This document shows, in pieces, positions 1 to 7,917 of a DNA stretch of 11,000 bases. Under the pieces are notes generated by a model that was not told where the DNA came from, searched no databases, and worked only from the letters and a program-made list of their open reading frames with translations. A program made the translations under genes and the position numbers. How positions within the stretch are numbered: the stretch's first letter is position 1; each line of letters starts with the position of its first letter. Source of the DNA: Syntrophaceae bacterium. Lineage in GTDB: Bacteria; Desulfobacterota; Syntrophia; Syntrophales; UBA5619. The DNA is taken from the NCBI GenBank assembly GCA_023249795.1, contig JAHFBU010000027.1, forward strand, positions 1 to 11,000, read 5' to 3'.

Positions 1-235
1 TGGCGGCGTTCATCACCCCGCCGACTGAATCAATGGCGGAGGCAATTTCAAAGGCGGACCGGCGTCCGGTCCCCTTGAAAAGCATGTGTTCGATGAAATG
101 GGTCGTCCCGCTGGTCTTATCGTTTTCACACCGGGAACCGCCCTCCACCCAGGCCCCGATGGAGATCGACCGGACATGGCCGATCTCCTCGGAAATGACC
201 CGGATGCCGTTGTCTAATATGGTCTTATTGACCAT
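1..235 (-). CDS. M16-family zinc metallopeptidase (processing-peptidase-like), N-terminal fragment; gene runs off the window
   Basis: The first 78 codons of an M16 peptidase read from an ATG at 233-235 towards position 1 and continue outside the window. The fragment begins MVNKTILDNGIRV and carries the inverted zinc-site motif HFIEH at residues 46-50. In this family the two histidines bind zinc and the glutamate is the catalytic base. The phrase 'LDNG.RV..E' followed by 'S..IGAWV..GSR' is typical of bacterial homologues of mitochondrial processing peptidase beta. The ATG lies inside the end of pnp: the two genes overlap by 11 nt in different frames, and the ribosome-binding sequence in pnp is weak, so translation is probably coupled to pnp. 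A pnp-M16 order is common in Firmicutes and Deltaproteobacteria. The physiological substrate cannot be told from the sequence. The second zinc-binding glutamate and the C-terminal M16 domain are not visible. Confidence 0.9.
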   Translation of the reverse strand, partial: MVNKTILDNGIRVISEEIGHVRSISIGAWVEGGSRCENDKTSGTTHFIEHMLFKGTGRRSAFEIASAIDSVGGVMNAA

Positions 236-2345
236 CTTCGCCCAGTGCTTCCTTTCGGCTGAGGCGAATCTTCCCCTGCTTGTCAACCTCCAGCACCTTG
301 ACATTCACTTCGTCCCCTTCGCGGAGGACATCGGTGACCTTGTTCACCCGCTCCTTGGAGATCTGCGAGATATGCAGGAGCCCTTCCGTTCCCGGAAGAA
401 TCTCTACGAAGGCGCCGAAATCGACGATCTTCTTGACCGTACCCTTGTAGATTTTGCCGATCTCCGCGTCTTCGGTCAGCCACTTCACCATGGCCACGGC
501 GCGCGCGGCGGCTTCCGCGTCGCTGGAGGCGATAGTGACGGTGCCGTCATCCTCAACGTTGATCTCGACACCCGTCTCCGCCACAATCTGGCGGATGTTC
601 TTGCCGCCGGAACCGATTACATCGCGCACCTTTTCCGGCCGGACCTTGACGGTGGTGATCCGCGGCGCGTAGAGCGAGATGTCCTGGCGCGGCGAAGTGA
701 GGGTCTCGCGCAGCTTGCCGATGATGAAGACTCTCCCCTCCCGGGCCTGACTCAGCGCCTGCCGGAGGATGTCCCCGGTCAGGTTATCAATCTTGATGTC
801 CATCTGCAGGGAGGTCACACCCTTTTCGGTCCCGCAGACCTTGAAATCCATATCGCCGGCGTGGTCCTCATCGCCGAGAATGTCGGAAAGAATGACCACC
901 TGTTCGCCATCTTTCAGAAGACCCATCGCAATTCCGGCCACGGTATCCCGGATCGGAATCCCGGCATCCATCAGGGCGAGGCAACCGCCGCAAACGGTCG
1001 CCATCGAGGATGAACCGTTGGAGGAAAGGATGTCGGAGACGACCCGGATCGTGTAGGGAAAGATCTCCTTGGGAGGCAGCACGGGCAACAACGCCCGTCG
1101 GGACAGGCCGCCGTGGCCGATCTCCCGCCTGCCGGGACTCCTGAGCGGCTTGGCCTCGCCGACCGAGAAGGGCGGGAAATTGTAGTGGAGCAGAAAGGAG
1201 CGCCGTTCCTCGCCGGCGATGTAATCCATCCGCTGCTCATCGTGAGAGGTTCCCAGCGTGACGGTCACCAGCGCCTGCGTCTCGCCCCGGTTGAACAGGG
1301 CCGAACCGTGTGCGCGCGGCAGGAGCCCCGCCTCGGAGGTGATCGGACGGATCTCCGCCATGGAACGGCCGTCGATTCTCCGGTTGTCTTTGAGGATCAT
1401 CTCGCGGAGGATGCGCCGCTCCACCGACTCGATGATCTCCAGAATCTTGCCCTTGAGCGACGGATCTTCGGCCGTCAAGATCTGAACGGCGTTTTTCCGG
1501 ACCTCGTCGAGCTTGGCATAGCGCTCCATCTTCCTCGCAATGCCGTAACCCTCCTGCAGCCCCGTCAGAGCCGCCCCGGATACCTTCGCGGTCAGGGCCT
1601 CGTCGACCACCCGCACCGGTACAGCCCGTTTGGCCTTGCCCGCTTCCTGACGCATCTTGTCCTGAAGGTCGATCACCGGACGCATCTGTTCGAGGCCGAA
1701 ATCAATCGCATCGACGATGACCTCTTCCGCGACCTCATCCGCACCGCCTTCCATCATGACGAGATTCACGTCATAGGGGCGGCCCTGGGTGCCGGGAACG
1801 ATCTTCCGTCCCACAAGGAAGAGATTGAGATCGCTTTTTCCTTGAAGCGCCTGAGACGGGTTGCAGACAAAGGCTCCTTCCACGCGACCAACCCTGACGC
1901 CGGCAATGGGCCCCTTGAAGGGAATGTCCGAGATCTCGAGCGCCGCGGACGCTGCCAGCATGGCAGCCACATCGGAGTCGTTCTCGTTGTCAACGGAAAG
2001 GACCGACGCCATGATCTGGGTTTCGTGAAAATAGTGTTTAGGGAAGAGCGGACGGATGGAACGGTCGATGATCCTCGAAGTCAGAATCTCCTTCTCGTTG
2101 AGACGTCCTTCCCGTTTGAAAAAGCCACCCGGGATTTTCCCGGCAGCATAGGTCATCTCCTGATAATCCACGGTGAGGGGAAGAAAATCGACCCCTTCTC
2201 GAACCGATTTTAACGAAACGGCAGTCACCAGAACCACCGTATCCCCATATGTCGCCAGGATGGCGCCGTCCGCCTGCCCCGCGACATAGTCCGCCTTGAG
2301 GGAGATATCCCTCCCCGCAAAATTCGTACTGAACAGTTTGCTCAT
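225..2345 (-). CDS. pnp: Polyribonucleotide nucleotidyltransferase (PNPase)
   Basis: PNPase degrades RNA from the 3' end by phosphorolysis, releasing nucleoside diphosphates, and works as a ring trimer in the cytoplasm, often with the degradosome. The 706 residues show the full family layout: first RNase PH domain (about 1-210), an alpha-helical linker (about 235-310), the second, catalytic RNase PH domain (about 320-550), a KH domain (about 560-620, loop GSGGKN at 578-583) and an S1 domain (about 629-697). The active-site serine run SNGSSSMA is at 442-449, and the motif GDEDHAGDMD at 491-500 supplies D492 and D498, matching the E. coli catalytic aspartates. The ATG has the Shine-Dalgarno GAGAGG five nt upstream. 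One oddity is extra sequence at about residues 178-194 (around VPGTQGRPYDVN), in a loop of the first PH domain that is shorter in E. coli. The gene follows rpsO after a 138-bp gap holding a large inverted repeat, and overlaps the M16 gene by 11 nt. Confidence 0.98.
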   Translation of the reverse strand: MSKLFSTNFAGRDISLKADYVAGQADGAILATYGDTVVLVTAVSLKSVREGVDFLPLTVDYQEMTYAAGKIPGGFFKREGRLNEKEILTSRIIDRSIRPLFPKHYFHETQIMASVLSVDNENDSDVAAMLAASAALEISDIPFKGPIAGVRVGRVEGAFVCNPSQALQGKSDLNLFLVGRKIVPGTQGRPYDVNLVMMEGGADEVAEEVIVDAIDFGLEQMRPVIDLQDKMRQEAGKAKRAVPVRVVDEALTAKVSGAALTGLQEGYGIARKMERYAKLDEVRKNAVQILTAEDPSLKGKILEIIESVERRILREMILKDNRRIDGRSMAEIRPITSEAGLLPRAHGSALFNRGETQALVTVTLGTSHDEQRMDYIAGEERRSFLLHYNFPPFSVGEAKPLRSPGRREIGHGGLSRRALLPVLPPKEIFPYTIRVVSDILSSNGSSSMATVCGGCLALMDAGIPIRDTVAGIAMGLLKDGEQVVILSDILGDEDHAGDMDFKVCGTEKGVTSLQMDIKIDNLTGDILRQALSQAREGRVFIIGKLRETLTSPRQDISLYAPRITTVKVRPEKVRDVIGSGGKNIRQIVAETGVEINVEDDGTVTIASSDAEAAARAVAMVKWLTEDAEIGKIYKGTVKKIVDFGAFVEILPGTEGLLHISQISKERVNKVTDVLREGDEVNVKVLEVDKQGKIRLSRKEALGEDGQ

Positions 2346-2370
2346 ATTTTCCTCTCAATGGTTGATTTGC

Positions 2371-2471
2371 GGCGCGACGCATGAAAGGAGTAGGCAGTAG
2401 GGGGTAGGCAGCAGGCATGTGCGGCCTGCTTCTTACCCCTTACTTCCTACTCTCTGACAATGCGTCGCACC
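2371..2471. repeat. 101-bp nested inverted repeat with heptamer-built arms in the rpsO-pnp gap
   Basis: The outer arms 2371-2382 and 2460-2471 are complementary at 11 of 12 positions; the exception is a G-U pair in the minus-strand transcript. The inner arms 2388-2416 and 2424-2452 are complementary at 25 of 29 positions and enclose a 7-nt loop (2417-2423). The inner arms are made of 7-nt units. On the plus strand these are GTAGGCA (2390-2396), GTAGGGG, GTAGGCA and then GCAGGC. On the minus strand they are GTAGGAA (2450-2444), GTAAGGG, GTAAGAA and then GCAGGC. In the rpsO-pnp mRNA this would fold into one long hairpin ending about 15 nt before the pnp Shine-Dalgarno. There is no T-run after it, so it is not an obvious intrinsic terminator. 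It could be a dispersed palindromic (MITE- or REP-like) repeat, an RNase III processing hairpin, or both. Confidence 0.8.
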
Positions 2472-2483
2472 CTAAAGCCCAGG

Positions 2484-2750
2484 TTACTTCCTGAGTCCGA
2501 GACGCTGAATCACCGCTCTGTAGCGTTCCACATCCTTTTTCTTCACATAATCCAGAAGACTCCGCCGCTGGCTGACCAGCTTCAGGAGCCCGCGCCGGGA
2601 GTGATGATCCTTCTTATTGATCTTGAAGTGTTCCGTCAGATACTCGATCCTGGCGCTGAGGATGGCTATCTGGACCTCCGGGGATCCCGTATCCTTTTCG
2701 TGAAACTGATAACTTTCGATAATCTTCTTTTTCTTATCTACATCTAACAC
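2484..2750 (-). CDS. rpsO: Small ribosomal subunit protein uS15
   Basis: uS15 is an early-assembling 30S protein that binds the central domain of 16S rRNA and contributes to the intersubunit bridge. The family signature HEKDTGSPEVQIAILSARI is present, followed by the conserved helix containing DHHSRRGLLKLVSQRRSLLDYV. I chose the GTG at 2748-2750, giving 88 residues beginning M-LDVDKKKK, which matches the usual N-terminus and length (about 89). An upstream in-frame GTG at 2757-2759 would touch the Shine-Dalgarno AAGGGAGG (2760-2767) with no spacer, so it is unlikely to be used. The gene follows truB by 35 nt and precedes pnp, the same truB-rpsO-pnp order as in E. coli. In E. coli uS15 represses its own mRNA; no equivalent leader fold could be confirmed here. 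Confidence 0.96.
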   Translation of the reverse strand: MLDVDKKKKIIESYQFHEKDTGSPEVQIAILSARIEYLTEHFKINKKDHHSRRGLLKLVSQRRSLLDYVKKKDVERYRAVIQRLGLRK

Positions 2751-2759
2751 AGTTCTCAC

Positions 2760-2767
2760 CCTCCCTT
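2760..2767 (-). promoter_or_regulatory. Ribosome-binding site deciding the rpsO start
   Basis: The minus strand reads AAGGGAGG here. It is 9 nt from the GTG at 2748-2750 but directly abuts the in-frame GTG at 2757-2759. The spacing therefore favours the inner start. Confidence 0.7.
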
Positions 2768-2785
2768 AAATCAATCGTGCAAGTA

Positions 2786-3739
2786 TCAAGGTCTTTGGCA
2801 CCTCGTTCCATCGTTGAATACCCGTAAAATCTTGACTGCCTGTCTTTTCTCCCCCCACGAAGCCAGTTCGTCCGAAGCGCAGAGCATCCGGGCGACGGCC
2901 ACCAAGTGTTCGCCATGGGTCGTGATTTTTATCACATCTCCGGCGACAAGAAAAGGAATATGATAGCGGGTCAGAACCTCGCCATCCGGCTGATAACCGT
3001 TCCGCAATCTCTCTACCAGCGGCGGATCCGCGTCAATGACGGCAAGGCCGGGCAGAAGTTCCACCAGCGGCACGAGATGCGCCGACAGCCGTTCCCGCTT
3101 CTCCTCTCCCGTCAAACCCGCCAAGCCAACGGCCTCCTCCTCGCGGAAGTTGCCGCTGCGCGTCCGGCGCAGGGCCGACAGGCAACCCCCGCAGCCCAGT
3201 GTCTCCCCCACCTCCGCGCAGAGAGAGCGAATGTAGACACCCTTCGAACAGGAGACCGCGAAGATCACCTCCGGGAGCCGGATCTCTTCAATCCGGATGT
3301 CGTAAATCTCCACCTCCCGTGCGGACGCCTCCACATCAATCCCCCGGCGTGTCCATTCGTAAAGGGCCCTGCCCCGAACCTTCACCGCGGAATAGCGGGG
3401 CGGAATCTGCAGCCGCTTCCCCTTCAGACCATTCACCGCCGCCTCGACCTGCTCCCGGGTCACGCAGGGTTCTTCCTGGGTGAGAACAATACCCTCGGTA
3501 TCGAGGGTATCGGTCCGGACCCCCAAAAGAAGGGTCGCCAGGTATTCCTTGTTGTCGAGCGCCAGGAACTGGACCAGCTTGGTCGCCTCACCGAGACAGA
3601 CGGGAAGGACACCGGTTGCCAGCGGATCGAGGGTTCCCGTATGGCCAGCCTTCCGGACACCGAGGGCCAGCCTGACCTCCTCGACAACATCCCGGGAGGT
3701 CGGCCCCGACGGTTTATCGATGACGACGACGCCGTTCAT
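2786..3739 (-). CDS. truB: tRNA pseudouridine(55) synthase
   Basis: TruB converts U55 in the T-loop of nearly all tRNAs to pseudouridine and also helps tRNA fold. The protein has 317 residues, the normal size. The catalytic motif GHTGTLDPLATGVLP places the nucleophilic aspartate at residue 38. The other family motifs are present: the KEYLATLLLGVRTDTLDTEG segment with its tyrosine at 66, IPPRYSAVKV.GRALYE, and SKGVYIRSL with the conserved arginine at 171. The C-terminal part (about 240-310) fits a PUA-like RNA-binding domain and ends AVKILRVFN. It starts with an ATG sharing four bases (ATGA) with the nrnA stop codon, so it is probably translated by termination-reinitiation. The gene ribF, which often follows truB in bacteria, is absent; rpsO comes next. 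Confidence 0.97.
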   Translation of the reverse strand: MNGVVVIDKPSGPTSRDVVEEVRLALGVRKAGHTGTLDPLATGVLPVCLGEATKLVQFLALDNKEYLATLLLGVRTDTLDTEGIVLTQEEPCVTREQVEAAVNGLKGKRLQIPPRYSAVKVRGRALYEWTRRGIDVEASAREVEIYDIRIEEIRLPEVIFAVSCSKGVYIRSLCAEVGETLGCGGCLSALRRTRSGNFREEEAVGLAGLTGEEKRERLSAHLVPLVELLPGLAVIDADPPLVERLRNGYQPDGEVLTRYHIPFLVAGDVIKITTHGEHLVAVARMLCASDELASWGEKRQAVKILRVFNDGTRCQRP

Positions 3740-4698
3740 GCTTCCGCGGCGGACGCCCGGATCGCCTCAATCACCCGCCTACGGACCTCCGGCAGTTCCC
3801 CCTCTACCCGGCATCCGGCGGCATTCATATGGCCGCCGCCGCCGAAGACGCGGGCCACGCGCTCCACGTTGACCTTCCCCTTCGATCTCAGGCTCAGTTT
3901 GAAACGCCCATCGGGAAGCTCCGCGTAGATGATGGAGATCTCGACCCCGCGGATGGACCGGGGCAGATCGACAAAGCCTTCCGTATACTCCGGGAGCGCC
4001 CCGGCATCGGCCAGCGCCTTCTGCGTCACGACCAAGGAACCGACCCGCCCCCCCTCTTCGAGGGCCAGCGTGGGAAGGGTCGCCGCAAGCAGACGGATCC
4101 TGGCGGGCGGATCCGCCTCATAGATATTTTCCGAGATCCGCTGGGGGTCAGCGCCGGAGGCCACCAGCTCCGCTGCGGCCAAAAGGGTCCCCTGACGGGT
4201 GTTGCCGTAGCGAAAACCGCCCGTATCCGTCAGAATCGCCGTATAGAGACATGTCGCCATCTCACCGGTCACCTCAAAACCAATATCGCTGGCGAGACGG
4301 AAGATCAGCTCTCCCGTCGAACTCGCCTGAGGATCGATCATCCGTACCTCGCAAAACCCTCCGTTGGATATATGATGATCGATGTTGACCAGATTCGGGA
4401 TCGTTCCGATGCGGGCTGCTTCTCCCCCGACCCGATCCAGTTCGCTGCAGTCCAGAACAAAGGCGACCTCGAAAGAATCGAGCGGGGGCAGTTCACGGAT
4501 GATTCTGTCGCTTCCAGGAAGGAAGAGGTAATTCGCCGGCGTCGGGTCCTGATTGTAGATGGCGACCTCTTTCCCCAGGTTTCGCAGCATGTGGTAAAGG
4601 GCCAACTCCGAACCAAGGGCGTCCCCGTCGGGCCGCTCATGGGCTGTGATCAGAAATATTCGGTGTCGAGCAATCTGTTCGCTAATCCTCCGGAGCAT
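3736..4698 (-). CDS. nrnA: DHH-family phosphoesterase, bifunctional oligoribonuclease / pAp phosphatase NrnA type
   Basis: NrnA-type enzymes hydrolyse very short oligoribonucleotides to mononucleotides and dephosphorylate 3'-phosphoadenosine 5'-phosphate. They use two metal ions, usually manganese. From the ATG at 4696-4698 the protein has 320 residues. The DHH domain motifs are in order: AHERPDGDALGS (H20, D24, D26), VLDCSE (D83), IDHHISN (DHH at 107-109) and LTDTGGFRYGNT (D158). The C-terminal DHHA1 domain carries GGGGHMNAAG from residue 286. This ATG has AAGAGGAGG just upstream. An in-frame GTG at 4711-4713 would add five residues (MKRRR) and cannot be ruled out. The gene overlaps the end of rbfA by 17 nt and truB by 4 nt. 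With pnp downstream it could complete RNA turnover from polymer to mononucleotide. The enzyme class is certain, but its in vivo substrate preference is inferred. Confidence 0.92.
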   Translation of the reverse strand: MLRRISEQIARHRIFLITAHERPDGDALGSELALYHMLRNLGKEVAIYNQDPTPANYLFLPGSDRIIRELPPLDSFEVAFVLDCSELDRVGGEAARIGTIPNLVNIDHHISNGGFCEVRMIDPQASSTGELIFRLASDIGFEVTGEMATCLYTAILTDTGGFRYGNTRQGTLLAAAELVASGADPQRISENIYEADPPARIRLLAATLPTLALEEGGRVGSLVVTQKALADAGALPEYTEGFVDLPRSIRGVEISIIYAELPDGRFKLSLRSKGKVNVERVARVFGGGGHMNAAGCRVEGELPEVRRRVIEAIRASAAEA

Positions 4699-5053
4699 GC
4701 GCCTCCTCTTCACGGTGAATCTCCGAAATCAGTTTCTCGATCCGGTTTCCGTAGGCAAAGGACGGATCATAGGAAAATAAAAGCTCCGGAACGTAACGGA
4801 GTTTAATCCTGCGGCCCAGTTCCCTTCTCAGGAAGCCCGCCGCCTTTTCGAGCCCGGACTGGACCTCCTCGCTGCACTGATCCCTCCCCAGTTCGACGAA
4901 AAAGATCCTCGCTGTCCGAAGATCATCGGTAACCTTCACGCCGGTGATCGTCACGGAACCGATCCGCGGGTCACGGACCTGTTTGAGCAGAAGATCAGAG
5001 ATCTCCATCCGGATGAGATCGGCTACACGGTCCGCTCTTTTGAAACTATTCAT
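4682..5053 (-). CDS. rbfA: 30S ribosome-binding factor RbfA
   Basis: RbfA is a small KH-fold protein that binds the immature 30S subunit near helix 1 and the neck, and is needed for late 16S maturation and cold adaptation. The 123-residue product has the family pattern: RADRVADLIRMEISDLL at the start, VRDPRIGSVTITGVKVTDDLRTARIFF at about 26-52, and RRELGRRIKLRYVPELLFSYD at about 76-95, followed by a helix ending IEKLISEIHREEE. The ATG at 5051-5053 has a GAAGGG-type Shine-Dalgarno a few bases upstream. It sits 69 nt after infB, without the intervening ylxP gene seen in many bacteria, and its end overlaps nrnA. The 69-nt gap contains a 6-bp hairpin (5081-5099) with no T-run, so no terminator is evident and co-transcription with infB is likely. 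Confidence 0.96.
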   Translation of the reverse strand: MNSFKRADRVADLIRMEISDLLLKQVRDPRIGSVTITGVKVTDDLRTARIFFVELGRDQCSEEVQSGLEKAAGFLRRELGRRIKLRYVPELLFSYDPSFAYGNRIEKLISEIHREEEAHAPED

Positions 5054-5122
5054 ACTTCCCTTCTTCGATATCCGTATCCGTCCCTTCCGTCAAAAGGGAT
5101 CACGATTCCCGAGGGCCGCAAA

Positions 5123-7900
5123 CTAAAGTTTCCTTTCGATCTGCTCCTTCACGTACGCTTCCATGACATCCCCAACCCGGATATCGTTGAACCCTTCGAT
5201 TCCGATGCCGCACTCGAAACCCGCGGCCACCTCCTTGGCATCGTCCTTGAAACGCCTCAGAGAACCGATGCGACCGTCGTAGAGGACCACCCCCTCCCGA
5301 AGCAGCCGAAGACCGGCCGACCGCGCAATCTTGCCATCCGTGACATAACTCCCGGCGATGGTCCCCATCTTGGGCACCCGAAAGATTTCCCGTACCTCGG
5401 CGCGTCCCTGAACGACTTCCTTGAAAATCGGATCCAGGAGACCTTCCATGGCGGCCTTCACATCGGCGATGACGTTGTATATGATGTCATAGAGTTTGAT
5501 GTCCACCCCTTCCTGCCCGGCCACCTCCGCCACGCGGGGGTCGGGACGGACATTGAAGCCTATGATCACCGCATCGGAGGCCGAGGCCAGCATGACATCG
5601 GTTTCCGTAATCGTCCCGGTGGAGCTGTGAATGATCCTCAGCCTGATTTCCTGGGTGGAGAGTTTGTTCAGGGCATCGATCAGTGCCTCGATGGAGCCCT
5701 GGACGTCAGCCTTGACGATGACGTTGAGCTCCTTGACCCCCTCCTTCATCCGTTGATAGAGCTGTTCCAGCGTGATCTTGGAGGAGACGGAGAGCTCCTT
5801 TTCCCTTTCCTTCCGGATCCAGTATTCGCCGATGCTGCGGGCCTTCTTTTCGTCCTCGACGCAGATAAACTCCGAACTGGCCTGGGGAACGCGCGAAAAG
5901 CCGATCACCTCGACCGGCATGGAGGGTCCGGCCTCGCTGATCCGCCGTCCCTGATCGTTGACCATCGCGCGGACGCGGCCGAATTCGGTCCGGGAAACAA
6001 AGGCGTCCCCCTCGTGCAGCGTTCCCTCCTGGATCAGGACGGTCGCCACCGGTCCCCGGCCCCGGTCCAGCTTCGCCTCAATGATGACGCCGCGGGCGGG
6101 CCGGTCCGGATCGGCCTTGAGTTCCATGACATCGGCCTGGAGAAGAATCATCTCCAGAAGTTCCTCGATACCCTCTTTCTTCTTCGCCGAGACCTCGCAG
6201 AAGATGGTCTCACCGCCCCACTCTTCCGAAAGCAGATTGAACTCGGTCAGTGCCTGACGGATCTTCCCGGGATCAGCGCCCGGCTTATCGATCTTGTTGA
6301 TGGCTATGATGATGGGAACCTCAGCCATCCGTGCATGGTTGATCGCCTCCACGGTCTGTCCCATGACCCCGTCGTCGGCAGCGACGACCAGGACGACGAT
6401 GTCCGTCACCTTTGCCCCCCTCGCCCTCATGGCCGTGAATGCCTCGTGACCGGGCGTATCCAGAAAGACGATATCCCTCCCCTTGATGTGAACATGATAA
6501 GCGCCAATGGCCTGGGTTATCCCGCCTGCCTCGCCGCCGATCACGTTGGTCTGCCGGATCGCATCCAGCAGGGATGTCTTGCCGTGATCCACGTGGCCCA
6601 TAATCGTCACGACCGGCGCCCTGGGTTTCAGATGCTCGGGAGAATCCTCGGCCCTGTGCAGGGTTTCTTCACGCTCAGCCTGGGCCGTCTCAACCTGGTA
6701 GCCGAAATCGGCGGCGATGAGCGTGGCCGTATCGCTGTCAATCGACTGGTTGATGGTCACCATCAGGCCCATGGCCATCAGCTTGTTGATCACCTCCGAT
6801 GCCTTGACACCCATCCTCTTGGCCAGTTCTCCGACACTGATCGCCTCGTCCACGCGGATCCGCCTTTTGATGGCCTTCGGCGTGGTGATCAGGGTCTTTT
6901 GCATCTTGACCGGCGCGGCCTTCTTTTCTTCACGCCATTTCGATGGCCGTTCCTGCCTTTCGACGTCGATCTGCCGACCCTTCTTATCAACCAGTTTTTG
7001 AATAAAGACCTTTTTGCGTGGCGGTGCTTCGCCCATGAGGACCTCAACGGGCGCTTTTCCACCTTTCTTCCTCGGTCTTTCCGCTTCCGGCTGTCGGCCG
7101 GGCTTCTCAGGACGTGGAGGAACCCCCTTCTCGGCATCCTTGACGATCTTGAGGTCCGGTCCGCGGGGAAATTCTTTTCTGCCCCTCGGCGCCGGTCTCG
7201 GCGCTTCCGGAGGCCTTTGATAGGTCCTGGCCTGTTCCGCGGAAGGACGTCCGGTTTCGCGGAGCGAGGGGGGTTGGACCAACAGGGGCTTCCTATCCGG
7301 TTCCGGGGCCTTCTGGATGGTTTCGGAAACCGGCTTCTTGCCGGGTATTTCCTTCTGCTCCGCGACAGGGGGCTCCGAAACGGGAGCCGCTGTTTTCGCG
7401 CCAGAGTCCACGGGCACCGCAGCAGGTTTGGGCTCCGGCTCCCGTTCTCGCGCGGAAACCACCGGCTTCTGGGAAGGCGCCACGGGCACCGCGGGTCTGG
7501 GAACGCCGGCTACAGGCGGTTCCCGATAGATGGACGTTCTTACAGGAGCTTCCTTGGGAGAAATCCTGGAGACCGTTTCTTCAGGTTCTTTCTCCACGTG
7601 AGGCGTCTCGCCGGCGGGAGGTTCTTCCTCTATCTGCGGAGCGGCGGCCTCCTTCGGACTGCTCTCTTCGACCGGCAGGCGGGAGGCCCTCCGCCGGATT
7701 ACCGTGGACTTGATTCTCTTTTCAACCATCTCGCGGGGTTCGGGAGAAAGCAACTCCACCTTGATCCGCTCCATGTCTCCGTCTTCGAGCGAGCTTGAAT
7801 GGGATTTGACCGCAATACCGATCTTTTCCAGGCGAGAGATCAGCTCTCTGTTTTCCAGCCCCATCTCTTTGGCCAGTTCATATACCCTTTTTTTCGACAT
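5123..7900 (-). CDS. infB: Translation initiation factor IF-2
   Basis: IF-2 is the GTPase that places formyl-methionyl-tRNA on the 30S subunit and promotes 50S joining. From the ATG at 7898-7900 the protein has 925 residues. It has an N-terminal IF2_N domain (about 1-52, MSKKRVYELAKEMGLENREL), a long Pro/Glu/Lys/Arg-rich linker (about 55-345) and a second IF2_N domain (about 352-400, ISVGELAKRMGVKASEVINKL). The GTPase domain has all boxes: GHVDHGKTS (435-443), the switch region GGITQAIGA (459-467), DTPGH (481-485), NKID (535-538) and SAKKKEG (571-577). The C-terminal beta-barrel domains II to IV are complete. A GTG nine bases upstream (7907-7909) lies one nt from the Shine-Dalgarno, so the ATG is preferred. 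The gene follows nusA by 42 nt, leaving no room for ylxR or the L7Ae-like gene. Confidence 0.98.
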   Translation of the reverse strand: MSKKRVYELAKEMGLENRELISRLEKIGIAVKSHSSSLEDGDMERIKVELLSPEPREMVEKRIKSTVIRRRASRLPVEESSPKEAAAPQIEEEPPAGETPHVEKEPEETVSRISPKEAPVRTSIYREPPVAGVPRPAVPVAPSQKPVVSAREREPEPKPAAVPVDSGAKTAAPVSEPPVAEQKEIPGKKPVSETIQKAPEPDRKPLLVQPPSLRETGRPSAEQARTYQRPPEAPRPAPRGRKEFPRGPDLKIVKDAEKGVPPRPEKPGRQPEAERPRKKGGKAPVEVLMGEAPPRKKVFIQKLVDKKGRQIDVERQERPSKWREEKKAAPVKMQKTLITTPKAIKRRIRVDEAISVGELAKRMGVKASEVINKLMAMGLMVTINQSIDSDTATLIAADFGYQVETAQAEREETLHRAEDSPEHLKPRAPVVTIMGHVDHGKTSLLDAIRQTNVIGGEAGGITQAIGAYHVHIKGRDIVFLDTPGHEAFTAMRARGAKVTDIVVLVVAADDGVMGQTVEAINHARMAEVPIIIAINKIDKPGADPGKIRQALTEFNLLSEEWGGETIFCEVSAKKKEGIEELLEMILLQADVMELKADPDRPARGVIIEAKLDRGRGPVATVLIQEGTLHEGDAFVSRTEFGRVRAMVNDQGRRISEAGPSMPVEVIGFSRVPQASSEFICVEDEKKARSIGEYWIRKEREKELSVSSKITLEQLYQRMKEGVKELNVIVKADVQGSIEALIDALNKLSTQEIRLRIIHSSTGTITETDVMLASASDAVIIGFNVRPDPRVAEVAGQEGVDIKLYDIIYNVIADVKAAMEGLLDPIFKEVVQGRAEVREIFRVPKMGTIAGSYVTDGKIARSAGLRLLREGVVLYDGRIGSLRRFKDDAKEVAAGFECGIGIEGFNDIRVGDVMEAYVKEQIERKL

Positions 7901-7910
7901 GCCCGACACT

Positions 7911-7917
7911 CTCCCCC
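7911..7917 (-). promoter_or_regulatory. Ribosome-binding site deciding the infB start
   Basis: The minus strand reads GGGGGAG here. It is 10 nt from the ATG at 7898-7900 but only 1 nt from the in-frame GTG at 7907-7909, so the ATG (MSKKRVYELAKE) is the likelier start. The protein also begins like other IF-2 proteins from this point. Confidence 0.65.

Noticed and set aside
1113..4806. Several 300-370 codon plus-strand frames opposite pnp (1113-2213), truB (2906-3928) and nrnA (3829-4806)
   Set aside because: Each is a shadow of a conserved minus-strand gene, with no family motif and no ribosome-binding context.
5081..5099. Hairpin TCCCTT/AAGGGA in the infB-rbfA gap
   Set aside because: The stem is only 6 bp with a 7-nt loop and no T-run on either side. 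One arm is a purine stretch like the nearby Shine-Dalgarno. Too weak to call a terminator or regulatory site.
5627..7798. A 723-codon open frame on the plus strand opposite infB
   Set aside because: It is antisense to a complete, well-conserved infB. Its translation is low-complexity, rich in Arg/Gly/Leu/Asp, with no recognisable domain. Long antisense frames are common opposite GC-rich coding sequence.
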